A stretch of 35,837 bases of DNA from a bacterium (GCA_027020915.1 JALUVF010000117.1:1-35837); one strand, 5' to 3'; shown: positions 1 through 8,206, numbered from the stretch's first letter. Notes: a model not told the origin generated them from the sequence alone. Numbers and translations are program-made.

Positions 1-258
1 CTCTGGCAGTTTTTTAAGGTCTGCTTTCCTCACTATCAGCGCTTCTATCACGGGGTGTTTCACTGCGACTGTTTCATAAATCCCGGGGGTCATGTCCTCC
101 AGGGCTCTGGAGAGGGCTATGGCGCCGACAGGGGCTCGCTTTCCAACCACCAAGGCGTCCCGGATGGGAGGAAGGGCAAACTTTGTAAACTTCATTCTCA
201 CCTTTGCGCTCTTGCCTGATTGTTTCTTGGACTGGGTCTTTTCCGATTCCTGCGCCAT
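1..258 (-). CDS. Unknown protein, partial (C-terminus beyond left edge)
   Basis: An open frame of 86 codons runs from ATG at 258 off the left edge with no stop. The start has a good ribosome binding site (AAAGGAG, about 7 bases upstream). The first 18 or so residues are polar and lysine/serine/glutamine-rich, and a folded-looking segment follows (MKFTKFALPPIRDALVVGKR, then APVGAIALSRALEDMTPG). I do not recognise a family. No signal peptide or membrane segment is visible. It is separated from everything to the right by over 500 bases, so its neighbourhood says nothing about function. Confidence 0.6.
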   Translation of the reverse strand, partial: MAQESEKTQSKKQSGKSAKVRMKFTKFALPPIRDALVVGKRAPVGAIALSRALEDMTPGIYETVAVKHPVIEALIVRKADLKKLPE

Positions 259-772
259 CTTTCTACTCCTTTGCGCTTTTTAGTTGTGTTATTGAACAGT
301 TAATGGGGTGTCTTGATTATGTCTTACAAGTGGATCGTTGGAGTGAAACTATATTCAAGAAGAACCTTTAGACTGCTCCCTTTAAGATATTCGATTGTTT
401 TAGCCTCCCTAAATAACGGTCAGTTTTTATGTTACACGTATTCTCATTTCATGTCAATACTATGACTAATTTTAGGCCATTTAAGGTCTTTATGCATGGT
501 ATTAATTTACTATATGACTCCTTCGGCGGTTTTGTAGTCTGTGTTTCCAGGTTGAGCCGCTTTTGGTAGGCGCTTGGCCTTCTTTGGGGTACGTCCTGGG
601 TGTTCAGGGAATCTATCACGCGCTCCAGGGTTTAGAGCAAGGTGGAACTCGGGGGACGCCAGTCCTGGGCAGCGGATGGCTGGATGGACTGCATCTACCA
701 CAAGGCCCCCTTCTCATTCCTTGTTTAGGAGGGGAGTGGGGGGTGGTATAAAGTTGTCCGGTATATGTGGAG
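259..772. other. Intergenic stretch without a recognisable gene
   Basis: Positions 259-530 are AT-rich, have stops in all frames and presumably hold the promoter of the leftward gene at 258. Positions about 530-770 are clearly GC-richer and have a broken minus-strand open frame (510-701) without ribosome binding site or family resemblance. This second half may be decayed mobile-element DNA, since the IS3 remnant starts at its right edge. I see no RNA gene here. Confidence 0.5.
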
Positions 773-843
773 TGGAATGGCCCCCCAAAGCTGGACCGTG
801 TGATAAGCTTCCTGGCTACAACCAGCTTGCAAGGAGACCAGCG

Positions 844-1122
844 ATGAGAGAAACGTAATAAATACTCAGCCGAGTTCAAGGTGAAGGTGGCTCTGGAGGC
901 CATCAAGAGCGAGGAGACGGTCCAGCAGCTGGCTAGCAGATTCAGGGTCCCTCCCACTGATCACAAGGTGGAAGAAGGAAGCTCATGGAGAACGCCCCTG
1001 AGCTCTTTGGCAAAGGAGCCAGGAGAGACAAAGGCGTCCAGGCCCAGATAGAAGAGCTTTACCGCCAGATTGGACGGCTGAAGGTGGAGCGGGATTTTTT
1101 AGCCAAAAAGGTCGGCTTCTAG
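844..1122 (+). pseudogene. IS3-family orfA (HTH, transposase N-terminal subunit), frameshifted
   Basis: OrfA normally carries the helix-turn-helix that binds the element ends plus a leucine-zipper region. Here the ATG at 844 is followed by a frame disruption within four codons. The HTH segment is readable in a second frame (KYSAEFKVKVALEAIKSEE, then TVQQLASRFRV), and the frame breaks again near 955. It resumes in a third frame as ENAPELFGKGARRDKGVQ and ends IGRLKVERDFLAKKVGF followed by TAG at 1120-1122, which is the canonical orfA C-terminus. At least two frameshifts make it non-functional. Confidence 0.88.
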
Positions 1123-1124
1123 GA

Positions 1125-1696
1125 ACCAGGGAGAGAAAAGCCATGGTGGAGCCGGCCTGCAATGGTCTCAGCGTCAGGAGGCAATGTGAGCTTCTGGGAT
1201 TGTCCGGGTCGACCTATTACTACTGAGATGGCCCTGGAGATCATGAGGCTCATGGGACTAAGGGCCATATATCCAAGACCCAGAACCAGCAAAGCCCATC
1301 CAGAGCACAAAGTCTATCCTTACCTTTTGAGGAATCTGGATATAACCCGTCCTAGTCAAGTGTGGAGGCTCGGATATCACCTACATCCCTATGCCTAAAG
1401 GATTCATGTACCTGTTCATATCTACCCTGGAGGAGCACGATATAAATATCAGTATGGACGGAAAGGGCAGGTTCAGGGACAACATATTCATCGAGAGGTT
1501 GTGGAGAAGTGTGAAGTGCGGGTGTGGCTATATCACGGAGTATAAGGAGGTGAAGGAGCTTAGGACTGCATTAGGGGAGTGGTTCGCCTGGTACAATAGG
1601 GAAAGGCTGCATCAGGCTTTGGGCTACAGGACTCCGGGTGGAGTGTACCGGGAAGGATTGGAGGGTTTACCCCATGCGGCCTTATGCAGGATTTAA
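1125..1696 (+). pseudogene. IS3-family orfB (DDE transposase), internally deleted
   Basis: The N-terminal segment LSVRRQCELLGLSGSTYYY is readable and is then followed by a stop. About 45 residues normally present are missing before RLMGLRAIYPRPRTSK (about 1249-1290). A frameshift at about 1365 garbles the first catalytic-aspartate segment (normally STDITYIP). After PKGFMYL a further block of about 50-60 residues that carries the second catalytic Asp is absent. The last 101 codons (1391-1696) are intact and include the Glu-bearing helix and the terminal motif ERLHQALGYRTP. Two of the three DDE residues are lost, so the protein cannot transpose. Comparison is to the remembered family pattern, not to an alignment. 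Confidence 0.88.
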
Positions 1697-2433
1697 ACAG
1701 ACACATCACGCCTTAATGTTTTCATTTTGGTAAGGTTTCGTTCTTTTATTTTTTGAATGGTATAATTAATATGCTCTCTCATCCTAGCTGATGCTAGCTC
1801 ACTGTCTCTCTTTATAATTGCATCTAGTATTTGGAAGTGCTGATCCAATAACTCGTATCTGACTTTAGAGCTGTAGTCTACTTCGTATTCCAATTCCAAA
1901 GTCACCTGTATTATCCACTCTGAAAAAGTCTGCATAACATGGACTAGCATCTTATTTCTAGACGCTCCTGCTATTAAAAGGTGAAACTTTAAATTTAGAT
2001 TTTGTCCAGCCTTTGTACCACTACTTAGCGTTCTTCCCATTTTATTTAAACATTTGACCATATCTTGTATCTCTGCGTCAGTAGCCAGTTCAGCAGCTCT
2101 AGCTGCAGACCAAGTCTCAAGGACCATTCTTATTTCCATCAAATCAAGTAGAGTCTCCTTCCTTCTTATAAACTCGTCGAATAAACCCTGCATAGGTTCA
2201 GATGTCAAAGATTTAACATATGTTCCCTCCCCATGTCTCTGTTCAACCACTCCCATACACTCAAGTTTCAAAATCGCTTCTCGTATAGAAGATCTGCTTA
2301 CATTCATTGCCTCTGCCAGTTCTCTCTCAGAGGGTAATTTATCACCAGGTTTTAGATTGCCACTATTTATAAGCTCTTTTATCTGTTCAAAAACTTCCTC
2401 CCGAACTTTCTTTTGAACAACTTTTCTAAACAT
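1693..2433 (-). CDS. GntR-family transcriptional regulator, FadR/FCD subfamily
   Basis: This 246-residue DNA-binding repressor/activator probably senses a carboxylate. Residues 8-72 form the winged helix typical of GntR proteins (LPSERELAEAMNVSRSSI, then REAILKLECMGVVEQRHGEG). The C-terminal all-helical FCD domain has R102, H151, H199 and H221 at the usual metal/ligand positions, but N147 stands where an Asp is usual. I chose ATG 2433 over an upstream in-frame start at 2523 because AGGTGG precedes it and the upstream residues are not conserved-looking. It lies downstream of, and in the same direction as, the Lut genes, so regulation of that cluster in the manner of LldR/LutR is the likely job. 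It has its own candidate extended -10 promoter (2556-2564). The gene end touches the IS3 remnant, so its last residues could be altered. Confidence 0.88.
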   Translation of the reverse strand: MFRKVVQKKVREEVFEQIKELINSGNLKPGDKLPSERELAEAMNVSRSSIREAILKLECMGVVEQRHGEGTYVKSLTSEPMQGLFDEFIRRKETLLDLMEIRMVLETWSAARAAELATDAEIQDMVKCLNKMGRTLSSGTKAGQNLNLKFHLLIAGASRNKMLVHVMQTFSEWIIQVTLELEYEVDYSSKVRYELLDQHFQILDAIIKRDSELASARMREHINYTIQKIKERNLTKMKTLRRDVSV

Positions 2434-2555
2434 TGTTTTCCACCTGATTGCGTTTTCTACACCATGGCTCGCCGTTAAATTAAGACACAAAAAGAATAGA
2501 GTCAAGCCATACGAGGGAGCCAATGTGAAAAGAAAAAAGCCGGTTCAACTAGGGC

Positions 2556-2564
2556 ATTATAACA
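2556..2564 (-). promoter_or_regulatory. Candidate extended -10 promoter for the FCD regulator
   Basis: On the minus strand the sequence TGTTATAAT is a perfect extended -10 element (TG, one base, TATAAT), 123 bases before the regulator ATG at 2433 and just after the LutB stop. No convincing -35 is present, which extended -10 promoters can do without. It would let the regulator be expressed separately from the catabolic genes. Confidence 0.4.
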
Positions 2565-2573
2565 AAGCTTTTT

Positions 2574-4697
2574 CTAACCCATTGTTCTTTTTATTTTTTT
2601 CAGATCCGTCTTTTCCATCCCCTTAAGACTCTCTAAGATAAATGTCCCAATATGCATCACCTTTACACTCATTTTTCTTTTAATTACCCCACCTCTAAGC
2701 TGCATGATACAGCTGGGACAGGAAGTAACCAGGACATCTACTTTCTCCCTCTCCAGCCATTCCAGCTTCTTTTTCAAAATTTCCCCGGCGATCGGCGGAC
2801 ACTTGAAAGCATACAAGCCAGCTCCGCCACAGCACAGATGGGCTTCCTCTCCTTCTACAAGATCCACACCCTCTACTTTTTTTAAAAGGTCCAAGGGTTC
2901 CCTTTTGATGCCTAAGTGTCTCTCTAGGTGACAGGGGAAATGATAGGCCACCCTGCCCTTGAATCGGCCCGGGAAGCCGTTCGGCCCAAGCCTTTTCAAG
3001 ATGAACTGACTGAGCATATAGGCTTCGGGGAGGGCCAGACCCCCTTTCCCATATTCCTGGAAAGCGGAAAGACAGGTGGCGCACAGAAAGATGAGTGGCT
3101 TTCCTGGGGGTATACTATCTAGGTTTTTCCTGGCCAGCCTTCTCCAATTGTCATGATTCCCGATAACCCTTGCAGGGAGACCACAGCACTCTTCTTCCAT
3201 GATTTGAATAGGGATATGAAGAGCTTTGAAAAGCTCTACCACATCTCTGCCTATATCAGGATAGATGAATTCCGCCATACAACCCACATAGAGAGTAGCT
3301 TTTCCTCCTCTCCCCACTTCCAGCCCATGGGATAAGGCCCAAGGATGGAAAGGAGGACGTTGAGGCTTTTCTAGCACTCTCTCCTGAGTAATAGCCTTGG
3401 CTGGCCCAGGGAGGTTTCTGATCTCCCGGGGAGCCACCATGCTAGTCATCCCGGCGATAGCTCCTAAAACATTCCGCCTAGACACTAACTCAACTGCCAG
3501 TCGTTCTGCTTCTCCCCCCTCCTTGCACAGCTCTCTCACCCTCTCCACCAAGGTGGGGATGGGTATGCCCATGGGACACACCTCCAAGCAAGTACCGCAG
3601 CCTGTACAAAGGGCCGCCACTTCCCTGGCATCTTTTAGCTTTCCTGTTATTGCTGTCCAGGCTGCCCCTATTCCTCCCATGTATATGTGGGCAAAAGTGT
3701 GACCACCCACAGTCTTATAGACGGGGCACACGTTCATACAGGCGCCACACCGTATACACCGCAGGGCCTCTCTCAACACTGGATCTTCCAGAGCAGAACG
3801 CCTGCCATTGTCCAGGACCACCACATGTAAACTTCTGCCCTTTTTCCATGGGAACAAACCTGTGAATACGCTTAGATAGCTCGAATATTTGAGCCCCACA
3901 GAGTTCTTTGGCAGGATATCCAATATGGCAAACGCATCCTCTACCGTCTCTACGATTTTCTCCCATCCCGTGAGGATTATCTGTGTAGAGGGAAGGGTAG
4001 CGCAAAGACGGCCATTACCCTCATTAGTCATGAGAAAGAAAGCAGGAATATCAGCAGCCACAACATTTATTCCTGTGATGCCCGTACAAGCAGAGAGGAA
4101 TCTAGTTCTCAGATCCTTCCTAACTTCCTTGGTTATAAGATAAGGATCCGCGGGCACCTCCCTTCCCCAGGCTTCCGAAAAGATAGCAGCCACTTCCTCC
4201 TTGGTCTTGTGGATAGCAGGAACAATAAGATGGGAAGGCTTTTCTCCTGCCAGCTGGATTATTCGCTCTCCCAGATCGGTCTCTACCACTTCCAATCCCA
4301 ATGAATTGAGAAAGGGGTTAAGTTCTATCTCTTCACTGGTTATGGACTTCCCCTTAACCACTAAATGCCCACCAGATGCTTGTGCTACTTTTCCTATATA
4401 CTCACGGGCAGCCCTGGCGTCAGATGCAATGAAAAGCTTTCCCCCTCGCTCTTCAAGACACCTGCTAACGCCAGCCCACAGCTGGTCTCCCTTAACTAAT
4501 GCCTTCGCTTTCTTTATTTTCCATTCTTCTACCCATGCTTTGAAGTCACCCCATTCTTGTATGGCCCTATCCCTGTTCTGGGCAAATCGGGCCATTGCAC
4601 TCTCCAAGGCCCCCCTCATCGTAGAGTTTTTCATCACCTCCTGCAGTGCTTTCCAGCGAACAGGATATTCTCTAAGTTCCCTAAGCAAGCCCTTCAT
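2574..4697 (-). CDS. LutB-LutA (LldF-LldE) fusion: iron-sulfur subunit of L-lactate-type dehydrogenase complex
   Basis: This 707-residue cytoplasmic protein joins two subunits that are separate in Bacillus LutABC. Residues about 30-290 form a LUD domain (LutB N-terminus). Two ferredoxin-type 4Fe-4S sites follow: C314, C317, C320, C324 (CIRCGACMNVCP) and C364, C367, C370, C374 (CTGCGTCLEVCP). Residues about 465-690 hold two cysteine-rich CCG domains of the LutA/GlpC/HdrB type (EECCGLP at 502-508, LCCGGAG at 621-627). All ligands are intact. The complex oxidises lactate or a related 2-hydroxy-acid and passes electrons onward. Its ATG overlaps the LutC stop by 4 bases, so the two are translationally coupled. 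The precise substrate is inferred from family and from the symporter in the same cluster. Confidence 0.92.
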   Translation of the reverse strand: MKGLLRELREYPVRWKALQEVMKNSTMRGALESAMARFAQNRDRAIQEWGDFKAWVEEWKIKKAKALVKGDQLWAGVSRCLEERGGKLFIASDARAAREYIGKVAQASGGHLVVKGKSITSEEIELNPFLNSLGLEVVETDLGERIIQLAGEKPSHLIVPAIHKTKEEVAAIFSEAWGREVPADPYLITKEVRKDLRTRFLSACTGITGINVVAADIPAFFLMTNEGNGRLCATLPSTQIILTGWEKIVETVEDAFAILDILPKNSVGLKYSSYLSVFTGLFPWKKGRSLHVVVLDNGRRSALEDPVLREALRCIRCGACMNVCPVYKTVGGHTFAHIYMGGIGAAWTAITGKLKDAREVAALCTGCGTCLEVCPMGIPIPTLVERVRELCKEGGEAERLAVELVSRRNVLGAIAGMTSMVAPREIRNLPGPAKAITQERVLEKPQRPPFHPWALSHGLEVGRGGKATLYVGCMAEFIYPDIGRDVVELFKALHIPIQIMEEECCGLPARVIGNHDNWRRLARKNLDSIPPGKPLIFLCATCLSAFQEYGKGGLALPEAYMLSQFILKRLGPNGFPGRFKGRVAYHFPCHLERHLGIKREPLDLLKKVEGVDLVEGEEAHLCCGGAGLYAFKCPPIAGEILKKKLEWLEREKVDVLVTSCPSCIMQLRGGVIKRKMSVKVMHIGTFILESLKGMEKTDLKKIKRTMG

Positions 4698-5218
4698 GAC
4701 ACCACCAGATAAAGTTTTTCGGGTCCATGAACCCCAGTGACATGGGTGAGCTCAATATCTCCCGTCCTACTTGGACCTGTCACCAAAGATATATATGGGT
4801 AAGGTCCCCTAGGTGCTCTGAGATAAGGAATAGCGGCATGAGACACGCTCTCTTTCAGGTCCTCCATCATCATCACGGCCAGGTGGACCCGAGGAAGAGA
4901 GGTAAGAAGGTGGTCATTTTCCTCCTTGAACACAAAAACCAAAGTGCCCGTGGAAGCCCCAGCGCCATGAGCCCTCGTAATTCCCAAATCGAGACCGGTG
5001 TATTCCTTGGACCTTTCCAGGCCCAGGTCCTTAAACAAAGTGTTTATCTCTTTGTTTAGAGGAACGTCTTGAGAGATACCATACGATTTAACGTTTTCTT
5101 TCTTTACCATTTGTATGAGAAACTCGTTTAACGAACTACGATCCTTTAGAACATGTAAAACTCCTCCAGATGCCTCGAATTCTCTCTTAAAGCGGAGCAA
5201 CAGCTGAGACTCATCCAT
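4694..5218 (-). CDS. lutC: LutC-like LUD-domain protein
   Basis: This 174-residue LUD-domain protein is the third component of the Lut/Lld lactate-oxidation system. The C-terminal signature SLVTGPSRTGDIE plus GVHGPEKLYLVV is the hallmark of the LutC/YkgG family, and a central glycine-rich segment (AHGAGASTGTLVF) is also typical. It is somewhat shorter than many LutC proteins (commonly 200-240 residues), mainly at the N-terminus. The ATG at 5218 is preceded by GGAGG. It is the first gene before the LutB-LutA fusion and overlaps it by 4 bases. A short palindrome with an ideal -10 hexamer lies just upstream. Confidence 0.9.
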   Translation of the reverse strand: MDESQLLLRFKREFEASGGVLHVLKDRSSLNEFLIQMVKKENVKSYGISQDVPLNKEINTLFKDLGLERSKEYTGLDLGITRAHGAGASTGTLVFVFKEENDHLLTSLPRVHLAVMMMEDLKESVSHAAIPYLRAPRGPYPYISLVTGPSRTGDIELTHVTGVHGPEKLYLVVS

Positions 5219-5253
5219 CGTCCACAGATCCTCCAGAAAATTAACTTACAACC

Positions 5254-5266
5254 CAATTATAAATTG
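5254..5266 (-). promoter_or_regulatory. Palindrome with TATAAT -10 hexamer upstream of lutC
   Basis: The 56-base gap between the hydrolase and LutC holds CAATT-ATA-AATTG, a 13-base inverted repeat. On the minus strand it contains TATAAT (5261 to 5256). A matching -35 at the right distance is weak. It could be an internal promoter with an operator, but it does not match the TGGT-N3-ACCA pattern expected for FCD regulators. Confidence 0.3.
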
Positions 5267-5274
5267 ATAAGGTT

Positions 5275-6006
5275 TTACTCAAATAGCGATATATTAACCT
5301 CCTTCTTCTTAGGATCTGGCCATACTATGAAAGTAACTTCTTCTCTGAGCTTGGTATATTTAACATTCTCTGTATCTGTCGGTTCAAAGGGCAGGTCGTG
5401 TCCTGGTATTACAATATCTGCACATGACCTCACCTTCCTGTAACTTTCCAGAGCGTGCTCCTTTGAATCAAAATGAGACATGACTATATCCTTAGAAAAT
5501 TCCCATGCATTCTTAACTGCATCACCAGCAATAAGAACCCTCTTTTCTTCCAGCAGCAACCCAATGGAACCTGGAGTGTGACCAGGCAACATTATGGTCT
5601 TTATGCCTTCTAGTATTTCTTCTCCATCTTTAACCAGGTCGATCCTATCTTTTAGAGAGATGAAGTGAGAAATAGGCACGAATGGATCTTTAACCATCTC
5701 ATACTCGCGCTTTGAAACGTACTGATATTCTCTCTCCGAGACAAGTATCCTGCTTTTTTCGAAAATTTCAGCGTTTAGGATATGGTCATAGTGAAAGTGA
5801 GAAGTGACTATTATCTCAATATCATCTGGCTTTACGGACATTGATGATAGCTTATCAACCAATATCCTCCTATCCGAATACGACCCTGTATCAAAGAGAA
5901 TTTTCTTCTCCCCGCAAGCCAGTAAAGTAACGCTACACCAACCTAAAGTTCCCCTGTTGGAAGAAACAGGAACTCCTTCCAGCAAGATGTGAATTGAGCA
6001 ATCCAT
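5275..6006 (-). CDS. Metallo-beta-lactamase-fold hydrolase (lactonase-like)
   Basis: This 243-residue dinuclear-zinc hydrolase has all metal ligands visible: H70, H72, D74, H75 (HFHYDH), H143 (PGHTPGS), D162 (AGDA) and H203 (PGHD). Size and motif spacing resemble the AHL-lactonase/AttM group, whose members open lactone rings, but the fold supports many reactions and the substrate cannot be read from sequence. The ATG lies 2 bases after the symporter stop and has GAGG upstream, so it is co-transcribed with the transporter. Its place between a transporter and a hydroxy-acid oxidase would fit a lactonase that feeds the oxidase. That is inference. Confidence 0.85.
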   Translation of the reverse strand: MDCSIHILLEGVPVSSNRGTLGWCSVTLLACGEKKILFDTGSYSDRRILVDKLSSMSVKPDDIEIIVTSHFHYDHILNAEIFEKSRILVSEREYQYVSKREYEMVKDPFVPISHFISLKDRIDLVKDGEEILEGIKTIMLPGHTPGSIGLLLEEKRVLIAGDAVKNAWEFSKDIVMSHFDSKEHALESYRKVRSCADIVIPGHDLPFEPTDTENVKYTKLREEVTFIVWPDPKKKEVNISLFE

Positions 6007-6008
6007 TA

Positions 6009-7475
6009 TTAATCCTCAAAGCTAAGTAGTGAGGCAACTTCTCTCTGCTTTTCTGTAAGTCCCTTGGTATTAATCAAACTGAAAGCGAAGAAGAAAATAC
6101 CCCCGACGATGAAACCCCACAACACGTTGTAGATTCCAAAGGGAAATTTCCACACTAGCCAGGTCAAAATAGAGGTTATACCTGCGGCAAGCATGCTCGC
6201 ATAGGCTGCTAACTTATCTGCTCTGCGCCAGATTACTATCCCTATTAGAGGATAAAAATAGCTTGAAATACAGATCGCAGTACCTGCTGTTGATATTGGA
6301 ACTATTAGCCCAGGCCTACTAAGGGCGATTGTTATCACTAGAAAACCTAGAAGAAGAACGATAATTCTTCCATAAAATGTCTCCTTGCCCGGAGATAGCT
6401 TAAGATTGAATGGAGAAACTATCAGATCCCTGAGAAAGAGGGACGAGGCAGTTAGCAATTGACTATTCAAAGTTGATGTCCCAGCTGCAAAAGCTCCACC
6501 TATTACTATAGCTGCTAACGGAGGAGAAAGGTATTTAGTCGAAAACATAACCGTAAGCGAGTCGGTAGCTTTCCTAGAAATTCCTGGAAAGAGTATTACA
6601 CATGCAAGACCAAGAATAAAAACAGGTACACTTTGGACCCAGCCACTCAAGATTGAAGAAGCTATAGTGGTCTTCCCAATTATCCTGGGATCTTTAGCCA
6701 TCATCAATCTTTGGAACATATGAGGCAAGAGTATTGCCATTCCCCAAGTGAATACGAAGCCGATCCACAATCCGAAACCAAACTTCCCATGGGTGATTAG
6801 TACAGGTTTTATTTTTTCGATCTTATCGAACATCTGGCCAAAACCACCCGCTAATTTAACGGCAAATATGGCAAGACCGCACATGACAGATAAGAAGAAA
6901 ATCCCTTGGAATGTATCTGTCCAAACCACAGACTTGAGTCCGGCCAATGAGATAAAGAGGACCATGAATACAAAGGTAATAATTACTCCAGCAGCAAAAG
7001 ATATAGATCCGTGAGTGAACGTCTCAATTACTATACCACCACCCATAAGTTGAACAGCAATGTAAGGAAGAAGAGCGAGTATTCCAAAAATAGCAGCTAT
7101 TATTCCTAAAACCTTAGATCCATAGTAATCGTTCACCAATTCAGAATAGGTGATGTAATTGTATTTCTTTCCTAGTAACCAAACCTTCGTTCCCAAAAAC
7201 CAAAACATCAGAGGCCACAATATATTCCAAAACATCATCATGGATACAAATGCTATACCTAGCCTATAATTTCCACCAACTGCACCCAGGAAGGTCCACA
7301 TGCTGGCATAGGTGGCTATAGTAGTACCTGTAAGCACTATCCATCCGAGGCTTCTTCCACCAAGATAGTAATCTTCCACCGTTGCTTCGGTACTTTTAAA
7401 CCCTATGTAACCTATGGCAATAAGTATCAGTATATAAATTGCTATAACTGCAATGAGCCAACCTAACGCTGACAT
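6009..7475 (-). CDS. Sodium:solute symporter (SSS/SLC5 family)
   Basis: This 488-residue inner-membrane permease has about 13 hydrophobic helices in the LeuT-type arrangement. The N-terminal segment contains VEDYYLGGRSLGWIVLTGT, the characteristic YYLGGRSL motif of the family, and AAGTSTLNSQLLTASSL matches the conserved segment of helix 8 near the sodium site. Similar proteins (PutP, PanF, MctP) import amino acids, pantothenate or monocarboxylates with sodium. Here the adjoining Lut genes make lactate or another short hydroxy-acid a reasonable guess. The ATG 7475 is preceded by GGGAGG. The small membrane protein upstream (7491-7745) is its probable partner, and the hydrolase follows 2 bases after its stop. 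Confidence 0.93.
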   Translation of the reverse strand: MSALGWLIAVIAIYILILIAIGYIGFKSTEATVEDYYLGGRSLGWIVLTGTTIATYASMWTFLGAVGGNYRLGIAFVSMMMFWNILWPLMFWFLGTKVWLLGKKYNYITYSELVNDYYGSKVLGIIAAIFGILALLPYIAVQLMGGGIVIETFTHGSISFAAGVIITFVFMVLFISLAGLKSVVWTDTFQGIFFLSVMCGLAIFAVKLAGGFGQMFDKIEKIKPVLITHGKFGFGLWIGFVFTWGMAILLPHMFQRLMMAKDPRIIGKTTIASSILSGWVQSVPVFILGLACVILFPGISRKATDSLTVMFSTKYLSPPLAAIVIGGAFAAGTSTLNSQLLTASSLFLRDLIVSPFNLKLSPGKETFYGRIIVLLLGFLVITIALSRPGLIVPISTAGTAICISSYFYPLIGIVIWRRADKLAAYASMLAAGITSILTWLVWKFPFGIYNVLWGFIVGGIFFFAFSLINTKGLTEKQREVASLLSFED

Positions 7476-7490
7476 TTCTATCCTCCCCTT

Positions 7491-7745
7491 TTAATTATTT
7501 TCAAGCTGTTCGATGACCCTGGAAGCTTTTTTATAGAATGCTGGTGACAATAACTTTACTGATAGATAAGCGTTTAAGACACCCCATATTCCCATGCAAA
7601 CCAAATAAAACACTGAAAAAGGCATTCCTATTATTTTGGGTTTAATAGTAACGCCTAGAGTCCCTAGTCCCTGAAGAGAAAAAAGTACCATCCAGCACAA
7701 AATTAAAACTGTTACCAACAAACGCTTCTTTTTGTAGGAGCTCAT
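7491..7745 (-). CDS. Small two-helix membrane protein, DUF3311-like symporter partner
   Basis: This 84-residue protein has two hydrophobic helices (about residues 9-30 and 38-65) and the segment IIGMPFSVFYLVCMGIWGVL, which resembles the conserved core of DUF3311/DUF997 proteins encoded beside SSS transporters. The ATG 7745 has an excellent AGGAGGTG. It is the first gene of the leftward cluster, 15 bases before the symporter. In known pairs the small protein is needed for, or accompanies, the large permease. The exact family number is from memory. Confidence 0.75.
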   Translation of the reverse strand: MSSYKKKRLLVTVLILCWMVLFSLQGLGTLGVTIKPKIIGMPFSVFYLVCMGIWGVLNAYLSVKLLSPAFYKKASRVIEQLENN

Positions 7746-7786
7746 CTCACACCTCCTCTGGCTAATAGTTTTTATCAGGCCGTAGA

Positions 7787-7831
7787 GTGGTCTGACATCC
7801 TACCACTATCAGGGCAGTTTATAACTGTCAA
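7787..7831 (-). promoter_or_regulatory. Candidate promoter and operator of the transport/lactate cluster
   Basis: On the minus strand TTGACA (7831 to 7826) is a perfect -35, followed after 15 bases by GATAGT as a 4/6 -10. Just downstream is an inverted repeat GTGGT-N10-ACCAC (7787-7806) that also includes TGGTCTGAC, close to the TGGT-N3-ACCA operator type bound by FCD-family GntR regulators. It lies 42 bases before the first gene of the cluster (start 7745). Placement is what a repressor site would need; binding is untested. Confidence 0.4.
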
Positions 7832-7975
7832 CCACTTTTTTCCATGACAATGTTAGACAACTGAAAACTTTTCATATGCTGAATCTGTAAACGATACAAG
7901 ATAAAAATATTGTTATAAGACTGTCTTTGCCTCTAAGATCCTTGAAAAATGCTTAATTATATAAAAACATAAGGG

Positions 7976-8043
7976 TTGAAATGGTCTCCCAAAAACTGGA
8001 CCATGTGATAAAACTTCCTAGCCACAAACAATTTCATGGAGAC
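7976..8043 (+). mobile_element. Solo left-end remnant of the same IS3-family element
   Basis: This 68-base stretch aligns with 773-838 at roughly 80 percent by eye (shared: CCCAAA, CTGGACC, TGTGATAA, CTTCCT, CCACAA/CTACAA, GGAGAC). Homology stops after GGAGAC at 8043, just before the predicted prophage end at 8055. Only the untranslated left end is present, with no orfA or orfB, so either it is a decayed copy or the rest lies beyond the prophage insertion, outside the window. Confidence 0.7.
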
Positions 8044-8060
8044 TTATTCGGACATGTGGG

Positions 8061-8206
8061 TTGGAATTTAGAATGAGACATGAGGGAGGAAAGGGTGTTG
8101 GGTTGTAAGGCCTTGTTAGGAGCCCATCGGGGGGAGATTTGAGTTTGTCGCATATAGGGAATGTGATTATTGGAACTTGGGTGTTTTTGGAATTTAAGAT
8201 GTTACA
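8061..8206. repeat. Three related left-end sites, candidate transposase-binding L1, L2, L3
   Basis: TTGGAATTTAGAATGAGACA (8061-8080) and TTGGAATTTAAGATGTTACA (8187-8206) agree at 16 of 20 bases. A third, weaker relative, TTGGAACTTGGGTGTT, lies at 8170-8185. Spacing from the first to the second site (about 109 bases) is close to the L1-L2 spacing of phage Mu, and all three lie between the predicted end and the repressor gene, where MuA-type transposases bind. The region 8055-8260 has no gene. Confidence 0.55.

Larger units (their letters stand above)
773..1696 (+). mobile_element. Decayed IS3-family insertion sequence, left end present, right end missing
   Basis: A left-end-like sequence (TGGAATGGCCCCCCAAAGCT, 773-792, then GGACCG) is followed by remnants of orfA (844-1122) and orfB (about 1125-1696) in the normal IS3 order. 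Both reading frames are broken by frameshifts and internal deletions. No matching right inverted repeat is visible after orfB, where the neighbouring regulator gene (stop at 1693) begins, so the right terminus has been lost. A second, solo copy of the same left end lies at 7976-8043. The family call rests on recognisable OrfA and OrfB segments; the exact IS group is not determined. Confidence 0.85.

Noticed and set aside
2541..2573. Intrinsic terminator after the LutB-LutA gene
   Set aside because: There is a T-rich tract on the minus strand, but the only stem (GCC/GGC) is three pairs long, too weak to call.
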